Notes: a model not told the origin generated them from the letters alone. A DNA stretch of 64,000 bases from Blastobasis lacticolella (GCA_905147135.1 LR990053.1:12660501-12724500); one strand, 5' to 3'. Counted from the stretch's first letter, positions 20,625 through 32,659 are shown. Numbers and translations: made by a program.

Positions 20625-20940
20625 CGTCATATTGTATGGCGGCGATTCACGAGCGCTATATTCAGTATAAAGCAAAGTCGCCTTCCGCCGTCTCGCGTCT
20701 GTCCCTCTGAATCTATCTATGTATGTAAATGTACGCTTAGATCTTTTAATCTACGCAACGGATTTTAACGCAGTTTCTATTAATAGATAGAGTGATTCAA
20801 GAGGAAGGTTTATTATACACAAGAAAAAAGGTAGGGTAGGTTTAGAGTAGGTATAGGGTTAGTGTAGGGAAGGTGTAGGGTAGGTGTAGGGTAAGTGTAA
20901 GGTAGGTGAAGCTACGTGTAGGGTAGGGGTAGTCCACCAG
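20625..20940 (+). repeat. Dispersed repeat F, copy 2, with GTAGGG-rich tail
   Basis: GCCGTCTCGCGTCTGTCCC, CTACGCAACGGATTTTAACG and ATAGAGTGATTCAAGAGG match copy 1. From 20830 a degenerate GTAGGGTAGGT / GTGTAGGG array of about 105 bp forms the tail. Confidence 0.6.
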
Positions 20941-21524
20941 TCCCGAATCGTCGATGTCCCATACCGTCCCCGTTATCCCGGTACCCCTTCGAAAAATTCC
21001 CTACTTCTTCTAACTTTTAGTCCACTTTGCTCGGTGTTCGGCGTCCTTGGTGGTAAATTCCTTTCTTACACGAAACCGCTAATACCCCAATATACTCTAA
21101 CATCTTTTAAAGGCATTTAAGTAAATCACAATGTGGTAGAGCATTGGCGTAAGCGAAAACATTATAGTACCCATATATTAAGGGAAGGGGAATAAAAACG
21201 CGTCGCAACGCCTGTTCGCGCTCTCCGAATGCTCCCGACTTGACTATTTATCACTGCGATCCGAGCTAGCTATGTTCAGCTGTGCTCAGTTGGATTAAAA
21301 TGTTTCCGAGAACGGAACGCCCCCGTCTGGTGGCTGGGGCTCTAATAAGTCATATCCAATATCAAAAGATTAGTCAAATTCGTATTACATTCAAATTAAA
21401 AAGGTTTGTGAGATTTACATCCGAAACTACGAATTAAGGCACAACCAGCATAGAGAGTAGAGCCTGTTCCCACATCATCCGTCATTGACGATTCATCATT
21501 TTGACTGATGATTTTGATGATGAT
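20941..21524. other. No recognisable feature
   Basis: No repeat match or coding signal seen. Confidence 0.35.
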
Positions 21525-21605
21525 AATGGAAGTAGGTAAACGAGCAAGCAGGTCACCTGATGGTAGGTAAGTCATTCGCCGTCCTTAGACATCCACAACA
21601 CCTTG
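21525..21605 (-). mobile_element. Family C fragment
   Basis: GTCACCTGATGGTAGGTAAG, then GCCGTCCTTAGACATCCACA, is the inverted family C or related tail block. Confidence 0.45.
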
Positions 21606-22885
21606 GGGGGCCATGAATCGTCACGGGACGACACACCGGTGAATACTTGTAAAATGTCTATTGATTACAGCGATAGTTACAACATTACGGTCATAATATT
21701 ACCCTATTTTTGCGTCTGCAAAAATTACCTAAACGGACTGTGAAACCGCCGGGTGAATTCCACATATAACACATAAATAATTCTTGAGCTTAACCGATTT
21801 TAATTAAACAAAGCTGAACACCATCTCGATTAAATTAGTATTGAAATAAAAATGAAGCTACGATGCCACAGACAGACACTCAGACCACAGTCAGATGCAC
21901 ATTTGAAACTACTTTAACACTTCTTTTACGTCGGTGAAAAAGTAACATAATCACGACTCGTCAAAAGTGACGATACGTCTAAGTGTGAACGGTCTCTTAC
22001 GGCGCCCGCCCTTACACAAATCTTAACCCCAAATCGGGCAAGTTTACGCCAAACCGGCCATGAAGCGGCCCATCGTTGAAGCTTTTTACGATCCCACAAA
22101 CGGTACGTAATTCCCTCCGTCGAAAGAAATTACGTCTACGCCCGTTGTTTGTGGAAAATTCAACATCACGTCAAGGCGAAGACGTTAGACGTCGCTGTCG
22201 CTATAAAAACGACCTAATTGAACGACCCGTGTAAACCGATGCGGCTGATTAAATATCAAAAACAAATGCTAGACTTGTTTTCTAGGGCTAACAATATATT
22301 ACTTTTGCCCGCAAGCTCGTCCATATAAAATATGGTTATAGGTAGAGCTCGTCTAGTCTAAAATGACGCGCCCCACTACTTAGTTAGTTGATTTCGATGC
22401 GTAAGTGCAAATATTGATAACGACACTTCATCTGTGTGGGAGCCAATGAACGACGCGTGCTCCTACGTTTGAATATCACCGGCAACTGAATGACCAATTA
22501 CAACGGCATTTGTATATGTATTGCGTCCATATTTTAAACTTGCTTGTGTGCGTTAATACGATAGTGGGGCGCGTCATTTTAGATTAGACGAGCTCTAACA
22601 ACGTTCCAGACACATTTCCCGCGGTAACCACATTGAATTCCGGGATACATCATAGCTATTCGTGCTGTTCGAGGCATAAGCTATATTGCTGCCACGTTTC
22701 ATCTAAATCCATTCAGTATATCTTGCGCGAACGAGTAACAAACATTCAAACATACATTCACCCTTACAAACATTCGTATTTATAATATGTATTGGTAGGA
22801 TTAGTAGGTTATGATAGGATACATTCACTGAATAACCTAACCACTAACATAGGCCACATATATGTTCTCAAATATTTCCCAAACC
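21606..22885. other. Mostly featureless; short repeat L fragment
   Basis: 21845-21905 contains GAAGCTACGATGCCACAGACAG, related to repeat L. The remainder, including a symmetric-looking AGAGCTCGTCTAGTCTAAAAT / ATTTTAGATTAGACGAGCTC pair at about 22344 and 22575, shows no coding signal. That pair is a near-perfect inverted repeat about 230 bp apart (ends roughly 22344-22374 and 22565-22596) and may bound a small inverted-repeat element. Confidence 0.4.
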
Positions 22886-22888
22886 ACT

Positions 22889-23350
22889 TATCATCATCTT
22901 GGCGTTATGACCCGGTTGCGCCCCCACGCAGCACGCGAGGGTCCAATCCACTAAACCGAGAAAAAATAATAATCATAACCTCAATATCGTGGCTATGCTC
23001 TCCCGGCGAGGTCCCATGGTTCGCGTTGACCATCATCCAGGATTTGGCAGATGAAGTAATTACACTAGAGCGACTACCGTCTGATCTCTTTGACCCTATT
23101 AACAGGGGAAACTGACCAGATTGAATCACGGTTATACATTCAGTCGCCTAAATGTCGCAGGTGTCCCCACGATGTATAATTTTAAATTTATCGTACGTCC
23201 GTAATGGACAAGCTATTGGAACTACTAAAGTAATAACATCTGCGTACTGTATACTTACACACTTTAACAATAAAGACAGTTCTGATTCTGATTCCCTCAC
23301 CGTAAGAGCATCGGTTAGTGTAAAACTTAGACACATAACTCAGAAAAAAA
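22889..23350 (-). mobile_element. Family A SINEs with an inserted LINE tail
   Basis: A 3'-end fragment (22889-22955, CATCATCTTGGCGTTATGAC) precedes a second, longer copy (about 22965-23350: CATCATCCAGGATTTGGCAG to CACATAACTCAG). The longer copy is split at CACGATGT by 23176-23294, a piece ending AATAAAGACAG plus (TTCTGA)n. That looks like the 3' tail of a non-LTR element in plus orientation. Confidence 0.7.
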
Positions 23351-23576
23351 AATTGGGACGGAAGACAGTATTTCGACATACAGGGTATAAGACTTTAGAC
23401 CGTCCCCCTTATTTGATACTGATGGTGGGTTGACGTATCGGCTACGCCCGGTCAGCGACCTGGGTGTGACACCTGGTGTAGGTGGTTGAAAGTAAGAGCT
23501 GTGATTATGGAAGCAAGTGGTGGAATTATAACCCTCGGGCTAGGAAATTAATATTAATTATATGTTTGGACAAATT

Positions 23577-23784
23577 CGCACAGCGCCATCTAGCCCCAAA
23601 TTAAGCAAAGCTTGTGATATGGATGTTAGATGACTGTCAAACTACTTTTTTTTAAATACATACTACACCCAGACCCGTAACAGAAACTGAAATTCATAAT
23701 TTCAATTTTTGCTCGGCAGGGAATCGAACCCGGGACCCCTGCGTGGCGACCGGCATGTTAACCAACTGAACCACTCAGGTCGTC
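23577..23784 (-). mobile_element. Family B SINE, copy 3
   Basis: The inverted body (GACAAATTCGCACAGCGCC, ACCCAGACCCGTAACAG) and the head with GGGAATCGAACCCGGGACC (B box) and CAACTGAACCACTCAGG (A-box side) are all present. Confidence 0.8.
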
Positions 23785-24089
23785 CAATTAAACGTCGAAA
23801 AAGCTGTAAAAGGTTTATTAGCACTAACGTTACACTATTTAAACATAATAAATAAAACTGCTTCTAAAGAAGTTTTATTAAATACAAACTTTAATGCTTA
23901 GGGCTTACGTAGAGTCTTAGAGCAGAGGCTTTGCCCATTCGTCAGGGGTATTACTTAGATGAAATAAGTAAGTGAGAATAAGAAAAATATAATAAAATAG
24001 AGCCAAAATGTAGATGTTCGAATTTTAAATGTTTGAATATAGGATTTTGAAGAATGATTTTGAATTTTGAACAGAGAGAGTTGGTATAT
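23785..24089. other. No recognisable feature
   Basis: AT-rich sequence only. Confidence 0.35.
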
Positions 24090-24215
24090 AAGAAGGAGGT
24101 GATATGCCGTTCTGCCGTCTGTGTATTCAAATACCTTAAAACCGCATCGAAATCGATCCATCCGTTGGGGAGCTACATTGCCACACAACAGCCGTTCAAC
24201 TTATAATGCCTTATT
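24090..24215 (+). repeat. Dispersed repeat L fragment
   Basis: AAACCGCATCGAAATCGATCC, CCGTTGGGGAGCTACATTGCC and CCGTTCAACTTATAA match repeat L at 9500-9630. Confidence 0.5.
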
Positions 24216-26559
24216 TTGCGGCGGGGATTACATAATACGCAGACAATGCTGTTACACTATGGTAGAATTGTTACATTTATCTCGTATAGCAATAACCTAG
24301 TTTCAAGTAATAATAACATTTATGATGGATGCAGTTATTTTTCCAGCGCTATCATGTATGCACGTCCAGTTTTTACCGCTTTTTGTGCGGCTGCTGCGAA
24401 TCGATTTGGCTTGAAGCCAATAGTGTCGTTTACTACTAGTATGCGCCCCAAACTATTTCGAATTTTTTAACACGTTCCACGGAAATACTTAGGAACAAAA
24501 AGGGTAAAAACAACATGTAAATATGAAGTCAGCTTTATGTCCATTTTTCTACGTAACAAATTTAACCAAAATCGTTGCAGACAAATGTTTGACCGGAGAA
24601 GACAGTTATGGTGCTTGCGTGAAAGTGGAGTTATAGCCACAATTCAGTTTTTAGCCAATGGCTCTATCGAGTGGTAAGAACCTTATTATCACCATAAGTA
24701 TTTCTAGAGCCAGCCAAACAAAAATCTTTGTTATTTATGTTTGTTTATTTATATGAACAAAACAATAGTTTGTAACATACAGGTATCTACCACTCAAAAA
24801 CCTTGATAGGTTTGTCTGGTGATAGGGAGCTCGACTTATAAATTTAAAGACTTAAATACAGCTTAAATCTATCTTAACTTAACTAAAGTCTATATGTTAG
24901 ACAATGGTTTAATTTACAACGGTACAGATTGTTCAAGATATTTTTAATTCAACCTATTTCAAGGGTATAAAAAACTGTTTACCTTTATTAAACAGCTCCA
25001 ACTCTTCATATTCAGTGTTTTTATTTTTCAATATACATACCTCGACTGTAGACCGACGAGTAAGTATTTCATTTAAATAAAGTGAAACATTGAACAGTGA
25101 ATATTGTGAACATTACGTTTAAGCCGCCACACGAGCGTAATTATCTAATATTATATTTATTTTCATACATTTCGTGTTGTAAGCATCGAGTGAGAAAATC
25201 CCTACCTACACAGCTACGAAAGAGTGGAATAATAAACTTAGTACAGTTTTAAGGGAAGAAATTGAAACGTGAAATTTTCTATTATTTATTAACAGACATT
25301 GTTATTGCTACCTTTTCTCGTTTGCTATTCGCTAAGCACTTAGTCTTGGTTTCCATATTTTCCTCTCAACGGTAATACTGAGAAACGGGTGGGTAAATTG
25401 TAAAGGCACACAATAAAGGAGAAGAAAGAAGCTTTTTACAATATCATCACCTCTTCCTTGGCATAATTTTCCTCTTTAATGGTGGGAATTTTAGCCTGTA
25501 GCTGGCTTCCCGACCTGAAACGATTTAAATTTATATACTCATACAAATTATTACTCGCAAGGGAAGTAACTTAACTTACTTCCAATTCTGAAACAATATA
25601 AAAAATACTTATTATAATGTAAATGACTATTTCAAACATTAGCTTCTTTTTTTATGTATAATTTATACAACTCTTTTGTATCTTTTTTGTGTTTTGTATG
25701 TTATCTTCACCACAAAATTGTAGATAACAACTAAGTATGTAGTTAAAACATTTACTTATTAAACGATTTGAATCTTGAATACCTATGCCAAGTGGCCAGA
25801 TACACACAGGCCATCTAAATAAAATAACATTACTAATTGCTAAAATACTAAAAAAAATCGAATGAAATCAAATACGTTCAAAGTCGTCTACGGCAATCTA
25901 CAGTCAGTAGCCATTTAAATGTACGAGATCAAATACTTGTAAATTGAGACCCCAATTATGAATGAATATTTCATTTCAAAAACGGAGGAGTAACAGATAA
26001 TTTGGAGAGTTATTACGGCTAATGTGACCAATTGAGGTCACCAAATGCCTTTAAAGGATGAAAATATCGTCCGAGACCTGCGTCTATTCCTGGTGCGCCA
26101 ACAAGGGATTAGAAGTGTCTGCGTCGAGCCCCGGAAAGTACAAAGGTAAAGGGATAAGGGCCCGTCACGAACACGAGCCTCTGGGCTTACTGCCTCCCTG
26201 CATTGTTGTTTTTTTATTTCAATTCGCCGCTGCTCCTTTTGAGTGCGTATTCGGTGCCTTTTATATCCCGGCCGTACGTGAAAACGGCTTCGTTCGGCTA
26301 GGAATGTGAGACGATGTTTGTTTGCTTAGCGGATTTATGCGAGCGCCGAGCGAGTTACACGCGACACCGCGATTGTGCGCGGTTATCCTTGGCGGGGTCG
26401 CGATACCTTTGGCAGTCGTGATTTTTATTTTTGGCTGATATATTTTTAGCGGTTGGCTTGCGGTCCGCTTAGCTGTTATAAAAGAAGTTAATTTTTATTG
26501 TTTGTCAAGGGAGGCGTACGGACGAACGGAAAGAAAGTGGCCACTGTTTGATTGTTTGT
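24216..26559. other. Long stretch without assigned features
   Basis: AT-rich to about 26040, then GC-richer to about 26420. A frame at 26058-26309 meets a possible splice donor (AAG|GTAAAG at about 26145), but the peptide is unfamiliar and no acceptor is clear. No repeat matches were found. Confidence 0.35.
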
Positions 26560-26700
26560 ATGTAATATCTTTATTGCATAAAACATTACATTAAAACCAC
26601 AAAAACAGGTTATAATGCAAAGGCGAGGTAACCCCATAACGGGATTTCTTCCAGCTAACCTTTGATAAGCCGAGAGGGCCTTTGTTTAGCGGTGAAGTCC
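26560..26700 (-). mobile_element. Non-LTR retrotransposon 3' end
   Basis: The reverse complement reads AAGGTTAGCTGGAAGAAATC, then a GCCTTTGCATTATAACC segment and GTTTTTGTGG, ending in TGCAATAAAGATATTACATAC. This matches, from memory, the 3' UTR pattern of a widespread lepidopteran LINE (AAGGTTGxCTGGAAGAGATC ... GCAATAAAG). About 140 bp remains. Confidence 0.6.
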
Positions 26701-27830
26701 AGGAACCTGTCATGCTGAATCATCTGCAACCTAAATGGAGCGGATGCGGTGCCGGCATAAGTAATTATTTAATTTGATCACACAGGCCAATGAGTGCCTC
26801 CTTCCTTGTCAACAAGTACTTTTTATATCGTCTGATAATCTTTCGTCTGAAAATATATCCATTAATCGCTATGGTTAAGGTATTATGCGTTTGATTTACT
26901 GAATCTAAGTAATTAAGAACAGGGTTGCGTTTATTCAAAGAAAATGTGAAAAAAAATATGGCAGGAATCGTTGAATATAAATGTTAGGTAATAACATTGT
27001 AGAAATAACCCCTCACGAACGAAAAAGTAAAGGACCACTGGTATAGCTTGACATATTATTACCATTCTAAACAATAATGAACGCACTTTAAAGGTATGTT
27101 CCGGGTTTACGGGAAAAAAGCATTGTCTTATGGAAATTAGTAGAGTAGGTAAATAAGACCATCTGCATTACTAGACGTAACTAACACCTACACAAATAGA
27201 AGCACACCTACATTGATTCCCATGGTACTGTCAATGTCGCGGAGGCCAGTGCTAAAGGATCGCACTCAGCTGGTGCTGTGAACTGCGAGGCGTCTCACAG
27301 CGCTGGTTTTCTGTGGGCCCTGGTGCGACAAGGGTGCTATACCACCTTCATCCACGTTACATATTTTATATATTTCATAATAAAACATCATGCAATAATG
27401 AACCTGTTCTTTCGTTTGAAGAACCCTAACGCCCAGTTAGTCCTTTCAATTAACAGAGATAGGAAACAATTTCCCAAACATAATAATAATAAAATGTACA
27501 TTAGAAACGAGATAAAGTGAGGAGAGGAAATGGGTATTTTTGCTTACATTTTATTTGTGTTTTATACTGGGACATTACTTATGCCTGTGGAATAACAAGC
27601 GTTTAACTGCCCATAAAGTACGATTTATAGTCCAGCCGACATATGTATACAATTCCTTGAGACTCGGTTTAAGACTCATTCATTATTTTTATTGATATAT
27701 TGCACCAGTTTTCTTGCAAAAATTTTAGCTACGTAACTGGGTTTTCTATGCGTTTTACGCGTTTAATTGGATTTTGTGGCTCTTTGCATTTCTTCGGAAT
27801 AAAAAGGTACCTGCAACAAGAGGACACAAC
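26701..27830. other. No recognisable feature
   Basis: AT-rich, with an 80-codon frame at 27278-27520 lacking similarity. Confidence 0.35.
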
Positions 27831-27886
27831 GCCTCAAGTCCGCAAATTTACTAATGGCTCGATTGTATTGTAATTCAATCGCAATC

Positions 27887-28885
27887 ATTCAAAATTCAAA
27901 ATTCAAAATTTTTTATTGATTAGGACATGAAATATCTCTTTCAATCGTCAAAAAGGAGGGGGGTAGGAAAATAGGAAGGAAACACACAGTGACACGCTGA
28001 CCGCCCTATGGCCGTAGATAACGTATCCCTCGCCAACCACGACCGAACCGTGCTCGACAATGCCAGGCAGAGCCGGAACGCTATATTATATAATATAGGT
28101 ATGTCTAGTGCAATTAAGAAAAACCACCTAAAACTACAGCAAGAGTAAGCCAGTCCACCAAGGCAGCACCCGTTCACGAGTATAACGCAGGGCCCCGCCA
28201 TCGTCCAATTCAACCATATTTGAGGGAAAAGAGCGACCCGGCCCCCTCGCCACCGCCAGACAGACTTTTAAGTGAGCGTGCATCACACATGCTGTATGTG
28301 GTAGGTAGTCGCTACCACCCTACTCTATCCTATCCCTTCCCTATCGCTACCTTACCCCTACCCTATCCTACCATTGCCTTAACCCTACCCTACCACTACC
28401 TTACCCCTACCTTACCACTATCTTACCCCTATCACAGCGCCAACTGAAAAACCTCTTATTGGATACCCCATTGCATTCAATAAAAGATTATATTGACATG
28501 AAGGTTTGATAATAGTTATATTTATTTATTAGATACAATTTTGTACCTGCACCGGTACTGATTAATTATTTTTATATAAACATTTTAATTATTTGAGAAA
28601 TTGACAATGATTTTTATTTTTTAGTTAGTAGGTATACTATTACGTATACCCATAGTATTTATTGACAATTTATTACAATTTTGTGTCAACTGTGACATTA
28701 TTAATTTAATATGTATTCGTTTGACATTTTAGTATTATTCATTTTTGTTGTGGTTTATATATTTTGAAATTTTTTTGTATGACATTATTTTAATTCTATT
28801 TGACGATATCTTTGTGACTTACTTATATTATGACATTCGCCTAATATGATGTAAATTTCATTGGTAAATAAAACAAACAAAAAAC
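27887..28885 (-). mobile_element. Composite insert with LINE-type 3' end
   Basis: It starts with a heptamer run of ATTCAAA repeated three times, then AATTTTTTATTGA. Inverted, this is AATAAA followed by a TTTTGAA-repeat tail, as in several insect LINEs. The 90-codon minus frame 27941-28213 falls in its presumed 3' region and is not recognisable. The right half includes a CCTAC-type array (28310-28435) and AT-rich DNA, so more than one insertion may be present. Confidence 0.45.
28310..28435. repeat. Degenerate CCTAC / TACCCC array
   Basis: Roughly 125 bp made of units such as CTACCTTACCC and CTACCCTACC with 5-12 bp phasing. The complement (GTAGGGTAGG) matches the tail of repeat F at 20830-20940. 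Confidence 0.65.
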
Positions 28886-29067
28886 AAATGGCAGTTGTAC
28901 GCGTTTTTGATATTCGGCTATTGTTATTATTGCAATTGATCGCAATCGCAGCTCAATGACAGTTTCGCGCGTTTTCGGTATTCTGCTACAATTAAAACTG
29001 CCGTTGAGTTGGTATAGCGATTAAATTACAATTCAATCGACTCAAAAAAATAAGCGGACTCGAGGCC

Positions 29068-29740
29068 CTGACGTCGGCGGTAAATTCGCACACCCATTCT
29101 CGTAACAAGTCGTCTAAGTCGCGCTTGTGAGTGAGTGATAGAGACTATGCTCTACGAATCCGAAATGTCAGGCCATACAACAGAAACTGGACTCAGATGT
29201 TACCTTTAATACACTCTTGACTGTATGCCACCGATTTAACTAGAAAGAGCAATAGGGATTTTCAAGATGACAAAAAGTTTTGCTTACGTCAAATAGATGG
29301 CGCAATTCAGTGCTAATATGTCAAACATACACACAAGGACCAATAATATTGAATGATTGACATTATAGTTTTAATAGACTATTATATGTAGGTACGGATT
29401 GAAGGAATACCCAATGATTTCTATGGGAATACTATTCCTTTTTAATACTTTTGTAGGATTAGCTGCAAACAAAGATTAATAGGTACTACAGACTGACTAT
29501 GGACAAACTTGACATTACAGTTCAGTACAACGCCATCTATTTATTTGTTTATTTATTTAACCATTTATTGTGCACAAAGAAAGTTACAATTATATGAACA
29601 TAAAGATAACAATTACAAAAGGTACAGCTTATTTCTAAAAATAAATGTCTTACAGCAGACCTACCGAAGAGAGAGGGCTAGAATAGAAAGGCAGATATGA
29701 CGTGCACCCAAATACATAATATAATTGAATTACTTAAATA
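29068..29740. other. Mostly featureless; possible LINE-like segment
   Basis: 29530-29700 (TTATTTATTTAACCATTTATTGTGCACAAAG, then AAAGTTACAA) resembles the inverted 3' end of an AATA-tailed lepidopteran LINE, degraded. Confidence 0.35.
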
Positions 29741-29741
29741 A

Positions 29742-29742
<1 letters not shown>

Positions 29743-29815
<73 letters not shown>
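29743..29815. repeat. (TA)n microsatellite, about 36 units
   Basis: Uninterrupted alternating TA for about 72 bp, ending at TATATGTATA. Confidence 0.95.
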
Positions 29816-29819
<4 letters not shown>

Positions 29820-30372
29820 AATAGTAATATTTACAACGACCTAAAACTTATATTTTTCTTTTAATTGTCAAATTGAAAACCTTATTCGGCGTAAGTATTA
29901 TGGGAAGACATGAACCGGCTCTCCTGTGCAATCACTACCTCTATCATAGCTGTACCCCTATACCGCTAGCATCACAATGTCCACACACCGCGTTTGGGCT
30001 CGTTCCTTCACAGCCTCGACAAGAAATGTGCAAACCCCGCGCGAATATTCATGTGCGTTAATATTCATGCGGCTCGCACCTGCTGCACTCCAGTTAAGAC
30101 GGCGCATACGCCGCTCGGTAAACCTACTTGATTGCGGAGCGGAGTCTTGTCGTGCGAAGAGATCAACCCTGCTGCGAACGAGGTCATATTACAGCTTATA
30201 AAAACAGTGCAAGGATTTCTGAGTTGCTTTTTTTGAACTTGTTAACTGGTAGTGTGATAGCCCGTACAGATATACACGATTTAGGCACGGTTTGTTCTTG
30301 ATGTTTATGCAGTTTTGGTGAAAGCTTATTTTATTATCAAACGCACAGCGCCTGTTTCGCACCCGCAAAATT
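29816..30372. other. No recognisable feature
   Basis: A GC-richer block at 29990-30190 gives overlapping short frames without similarity. Confidence 0.35.
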
Positions 30373-30463
30373 GTCGTGCCGCACCCGCATAGTCACCGCG
30401 TCAATAGGGTAGAATGCACGTTTACCGACCCGGTTACTGGGCGGTGACTATGCGGACACGACG
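30373..30463. repeat. GC-rich inverted repeat
   Basis: CCGCATAGTCACCGC (30385-30399) and its perfect inverse (30441-30455) are 41 bp apart. GTCGTG/CACGAC pairs continue outside (30373-30378 with 30457-30462). CGTTTACCGACCCGGTTACTG at about 30419 is loosely repeated at about 30469 (CGTTTACTGCCCGG). Confidence 0.7.
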
Positions 30464-30609
30464 TGTACGCGTTTACTGCCCGGTTTGTTAGCGGCAACGT
30501 ATAAACGGGCCCTAACTATTCGAAACATTGTTGTGGGCGATCATGGTTTACATACATTTTACATTTGGACGGATGACGTTGTAAGATGTTACCGATCAAC
30601 TTAATAGGC

Positions 30610-30765
30610 GGCCCTCGAGTGCACTAATTTACTATAGGCATGATCGAATCGTAATGGGATCGTAATCGCAGCTCAATGGCAGTTTGACACGTTTTTGGTA
30701 TTCTGCTACTGTTACTAATGGCTCGATTGAATTGTTATCGCATCGCAATCGCAGCTCAATGGTGT
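30610..30765. mobile_element. MITE H copy 2, partial
   Basis: Begins with the terminal motif GGCCCTCGAGTGCACTAATTTAC. It contains the AATCGCAGCTCAATGGCAGTTT and TTTTTGGTATTCTGCTACTG blocks and a second, shorter AATCGCAGCTCAATGG. The right terminus is missing. Confidence 0.6.
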
Positions 30766-31780
30766 TTTATTTAACTTCCTTCCAATATAGGTTTTTATCT
30801 TCTTATACATGTGTAAGGTTTATTCCGCATGCAATCATGAAGGGAAGGAACCTTATTTATTTATTCGACAATGTTCCAACGCTAAAGGCCCAGGCTGTTT
30901 TATATGTACGCGCACGTGGCGGTTTGTATTAAACGTACTTCGCGCGTGGTAAACGTATCGTCAAACGCATTACACACACACAAATCCGTCGCATTTGGCG
31001 CAGAAAAGGAGTAGTCGTCGATTTGTTTGCATTTAAATTAAATACTCGCAGTAACCGCGGTGTGGCGTCATTTATCTCATTTCGTAGCTAAAATTCTCAG
31101 CAAACTACGTAATGGGAATAAAATTTCCCATTCTTAAGCCACATACCAAATGAAAATTTTTAACGGTTTTGCAATATTCATTGCCTAGTGCGCCCGAGTA
31201 CGTTTAAAACAGCCGTGCCCTTTATTCGCCCAAGAGTTGTTATTACATTTACTGTGACAGGTTTCGTCCCAACCTGCTAGCTCGCGGATTATACAAATTC
31301 GGTGTGTAGGATTCAAACCTTAGTAGATGTGGGAGTCGAACTTTGCATGCATACATTGCCTGCAACTGCATACAATAAAATGCAAGCTCATACACAACTT
31401 GTCCACTTCGGCCTCAATATTATATTGTCAAGCTGATATTGTTACCACGGTAACAAGAATCAAGACCCCGGCTTCTATCAGTACACGATTCAGGCTAAGT
31501 AATTATAAAGGATTCGCTCTCGCTTTGATATTACGCAATGTTTATTCAGCTTCGAGCATTATTCTGAGCCAAATTGAGATACTCCGTCATGTACTCGTAG
31601 GCATAGGCGTTTTGTGTAATATACGCAGTTACGTACGCTCGAGTTACGATATATCTGTAGTACGAATATATTCGCCTCGTATTAGTTAGACGATCCATTT
31701 GACTGAGAATATGTACACGATATTGGATACCAGGAATCAGGATGTGCCTTTAACATGTGGTTTCATTTGATATGTTATGT
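30766..31780. other. No recognisable feature
   Basis: Contains a 120-codon plus frame (31327-31689), the longest unassigned frame in the first half. It has no domain, signal peptide or repeat that I can name, and codon use looks random. Confidence 0.35.
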
Positions 31781-31835
31781 TAAGACATTTACATTCAGAT
31801 GATAATATGTAATTGTGAGTCGTAATGGTTCATCC

Positions 31836-31920
31836 GGATGTCCCCCAAATGTTATCTCCCGAATGGGGGCAATGGGAATTTTAGTTTTATTGTCCCCCAA
31901 ATTCTGAAATGGGGGACAAC
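31836..31920. repeat. Two CCCCC/GGGGG stem-loops in tandem
   Basis: GTCCCCCA (31892-31899) pairs perfectly with TGGGGGAC (31910-31917). A related TGTCCCCCAAATG ... CGAATGGGGGCAATG lies just upstream (about 31839-31874). The unit thus occurs twice in about 85 bp. Confidence 0.6.
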
Positions 31921-32654
31921 GAGGATAAAAAACGTTTTTTTTTTTAAATGATTTTAAATTATCGTAACGAGGTGCCAATCCATAACTAGTCTCAGGGTCT
32001 CCAGCGGAGGACCTTGGTCACCCTCGCTTCGCCAACGGTATTAGAAGGCACATCCAACGAGTGGCGATGGTATAAATACTGCAAAAAAAATAAAATTTTT
32101 TATCTTAAATTGTTCTCAAATGAGAAGAACTTGGAAATACAGCTCATCGAATTAGCCGTACCATCAATACAGAATTATATTTACAAGAATAGTATTGCGG
32201 TAAGAGAAACTATTGTGATATGTTTAGCATCAATGTAAACTCAGCGTCTAGAGCTTATTTACCTTATCAAGAATAATTTAATAGGTACCAGAATGTCGGT
32301 CATGCTATACGTACAACCTGCAACAATGTAATCATAGGTGGACCGTTACGCCTGTCTCAACAGCCAAGTGGCTTTCAATTATCGCTAAAGATAACAGAAT
32401 ATAATGGTAAAAGCAAAATAACTTTGCATGCGGCTAAAAGTGCCATTCGACAGTCGCCATTCATTTTGAAATTTCGAACGACAGTGGCGCACCTAATAAT
32501 ATATAATGACCCAGGAAAGCGGACCCTGGCAGAAGCCGGGACTGACCATTCGGATGATAAAAATGAGTGGCGCACCTCATAAGTGCAGATTTATCTTTGA
32601 GGTTTTATTCTGAGAGATCTTGTACGCACACTGTTTACTGACATTAGCCAACTA
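31921..32654. other. No recognisable feature
   Basis: AT-rich. Short frames only. Confidence 0.35.
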
Positions 32655-32659
32655 TAGGT

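Larger units (their letters stand above)
27831..29067. mobile_element. MITE H copy 1, split by a 1-kb insertion
   Basis: The left part (27831-27886: CCTCAAGTCCGCAAATTTAC, GGCTCGATTGTATTG) and the right part (28886-29067, ending AATAAGCGGACTCGAGGCC) carry inverted termini. Both include internal motifs shared with 47053-47300 (GCGTTTTCGGTATTCTGCTA, AAAACTGCCGTTGA). Together they make about 238 bp. The 1-kb block between them is listed separately. Confidence 0.65.

Noticed and set aside
20830..20940. Interstitial telomeric repeat
   Set aside because: The insect telomere unit is TTAGG. This array is built from GTAGGG and GTGTAGGG units and is attached to repeat F.
26058..26309. 83-codon frame with a GTAAAG donor-like site as an exon
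   Set aside because: No acceptor, an unfamiliar peptide and a weak donor. Left as unassigned.
31327..31689. 120-codon plus-strand frame as a gene
   Set aside because: No domain, repeat, signal peptide or splice support, and length alone is not persuasive in 64 kb.
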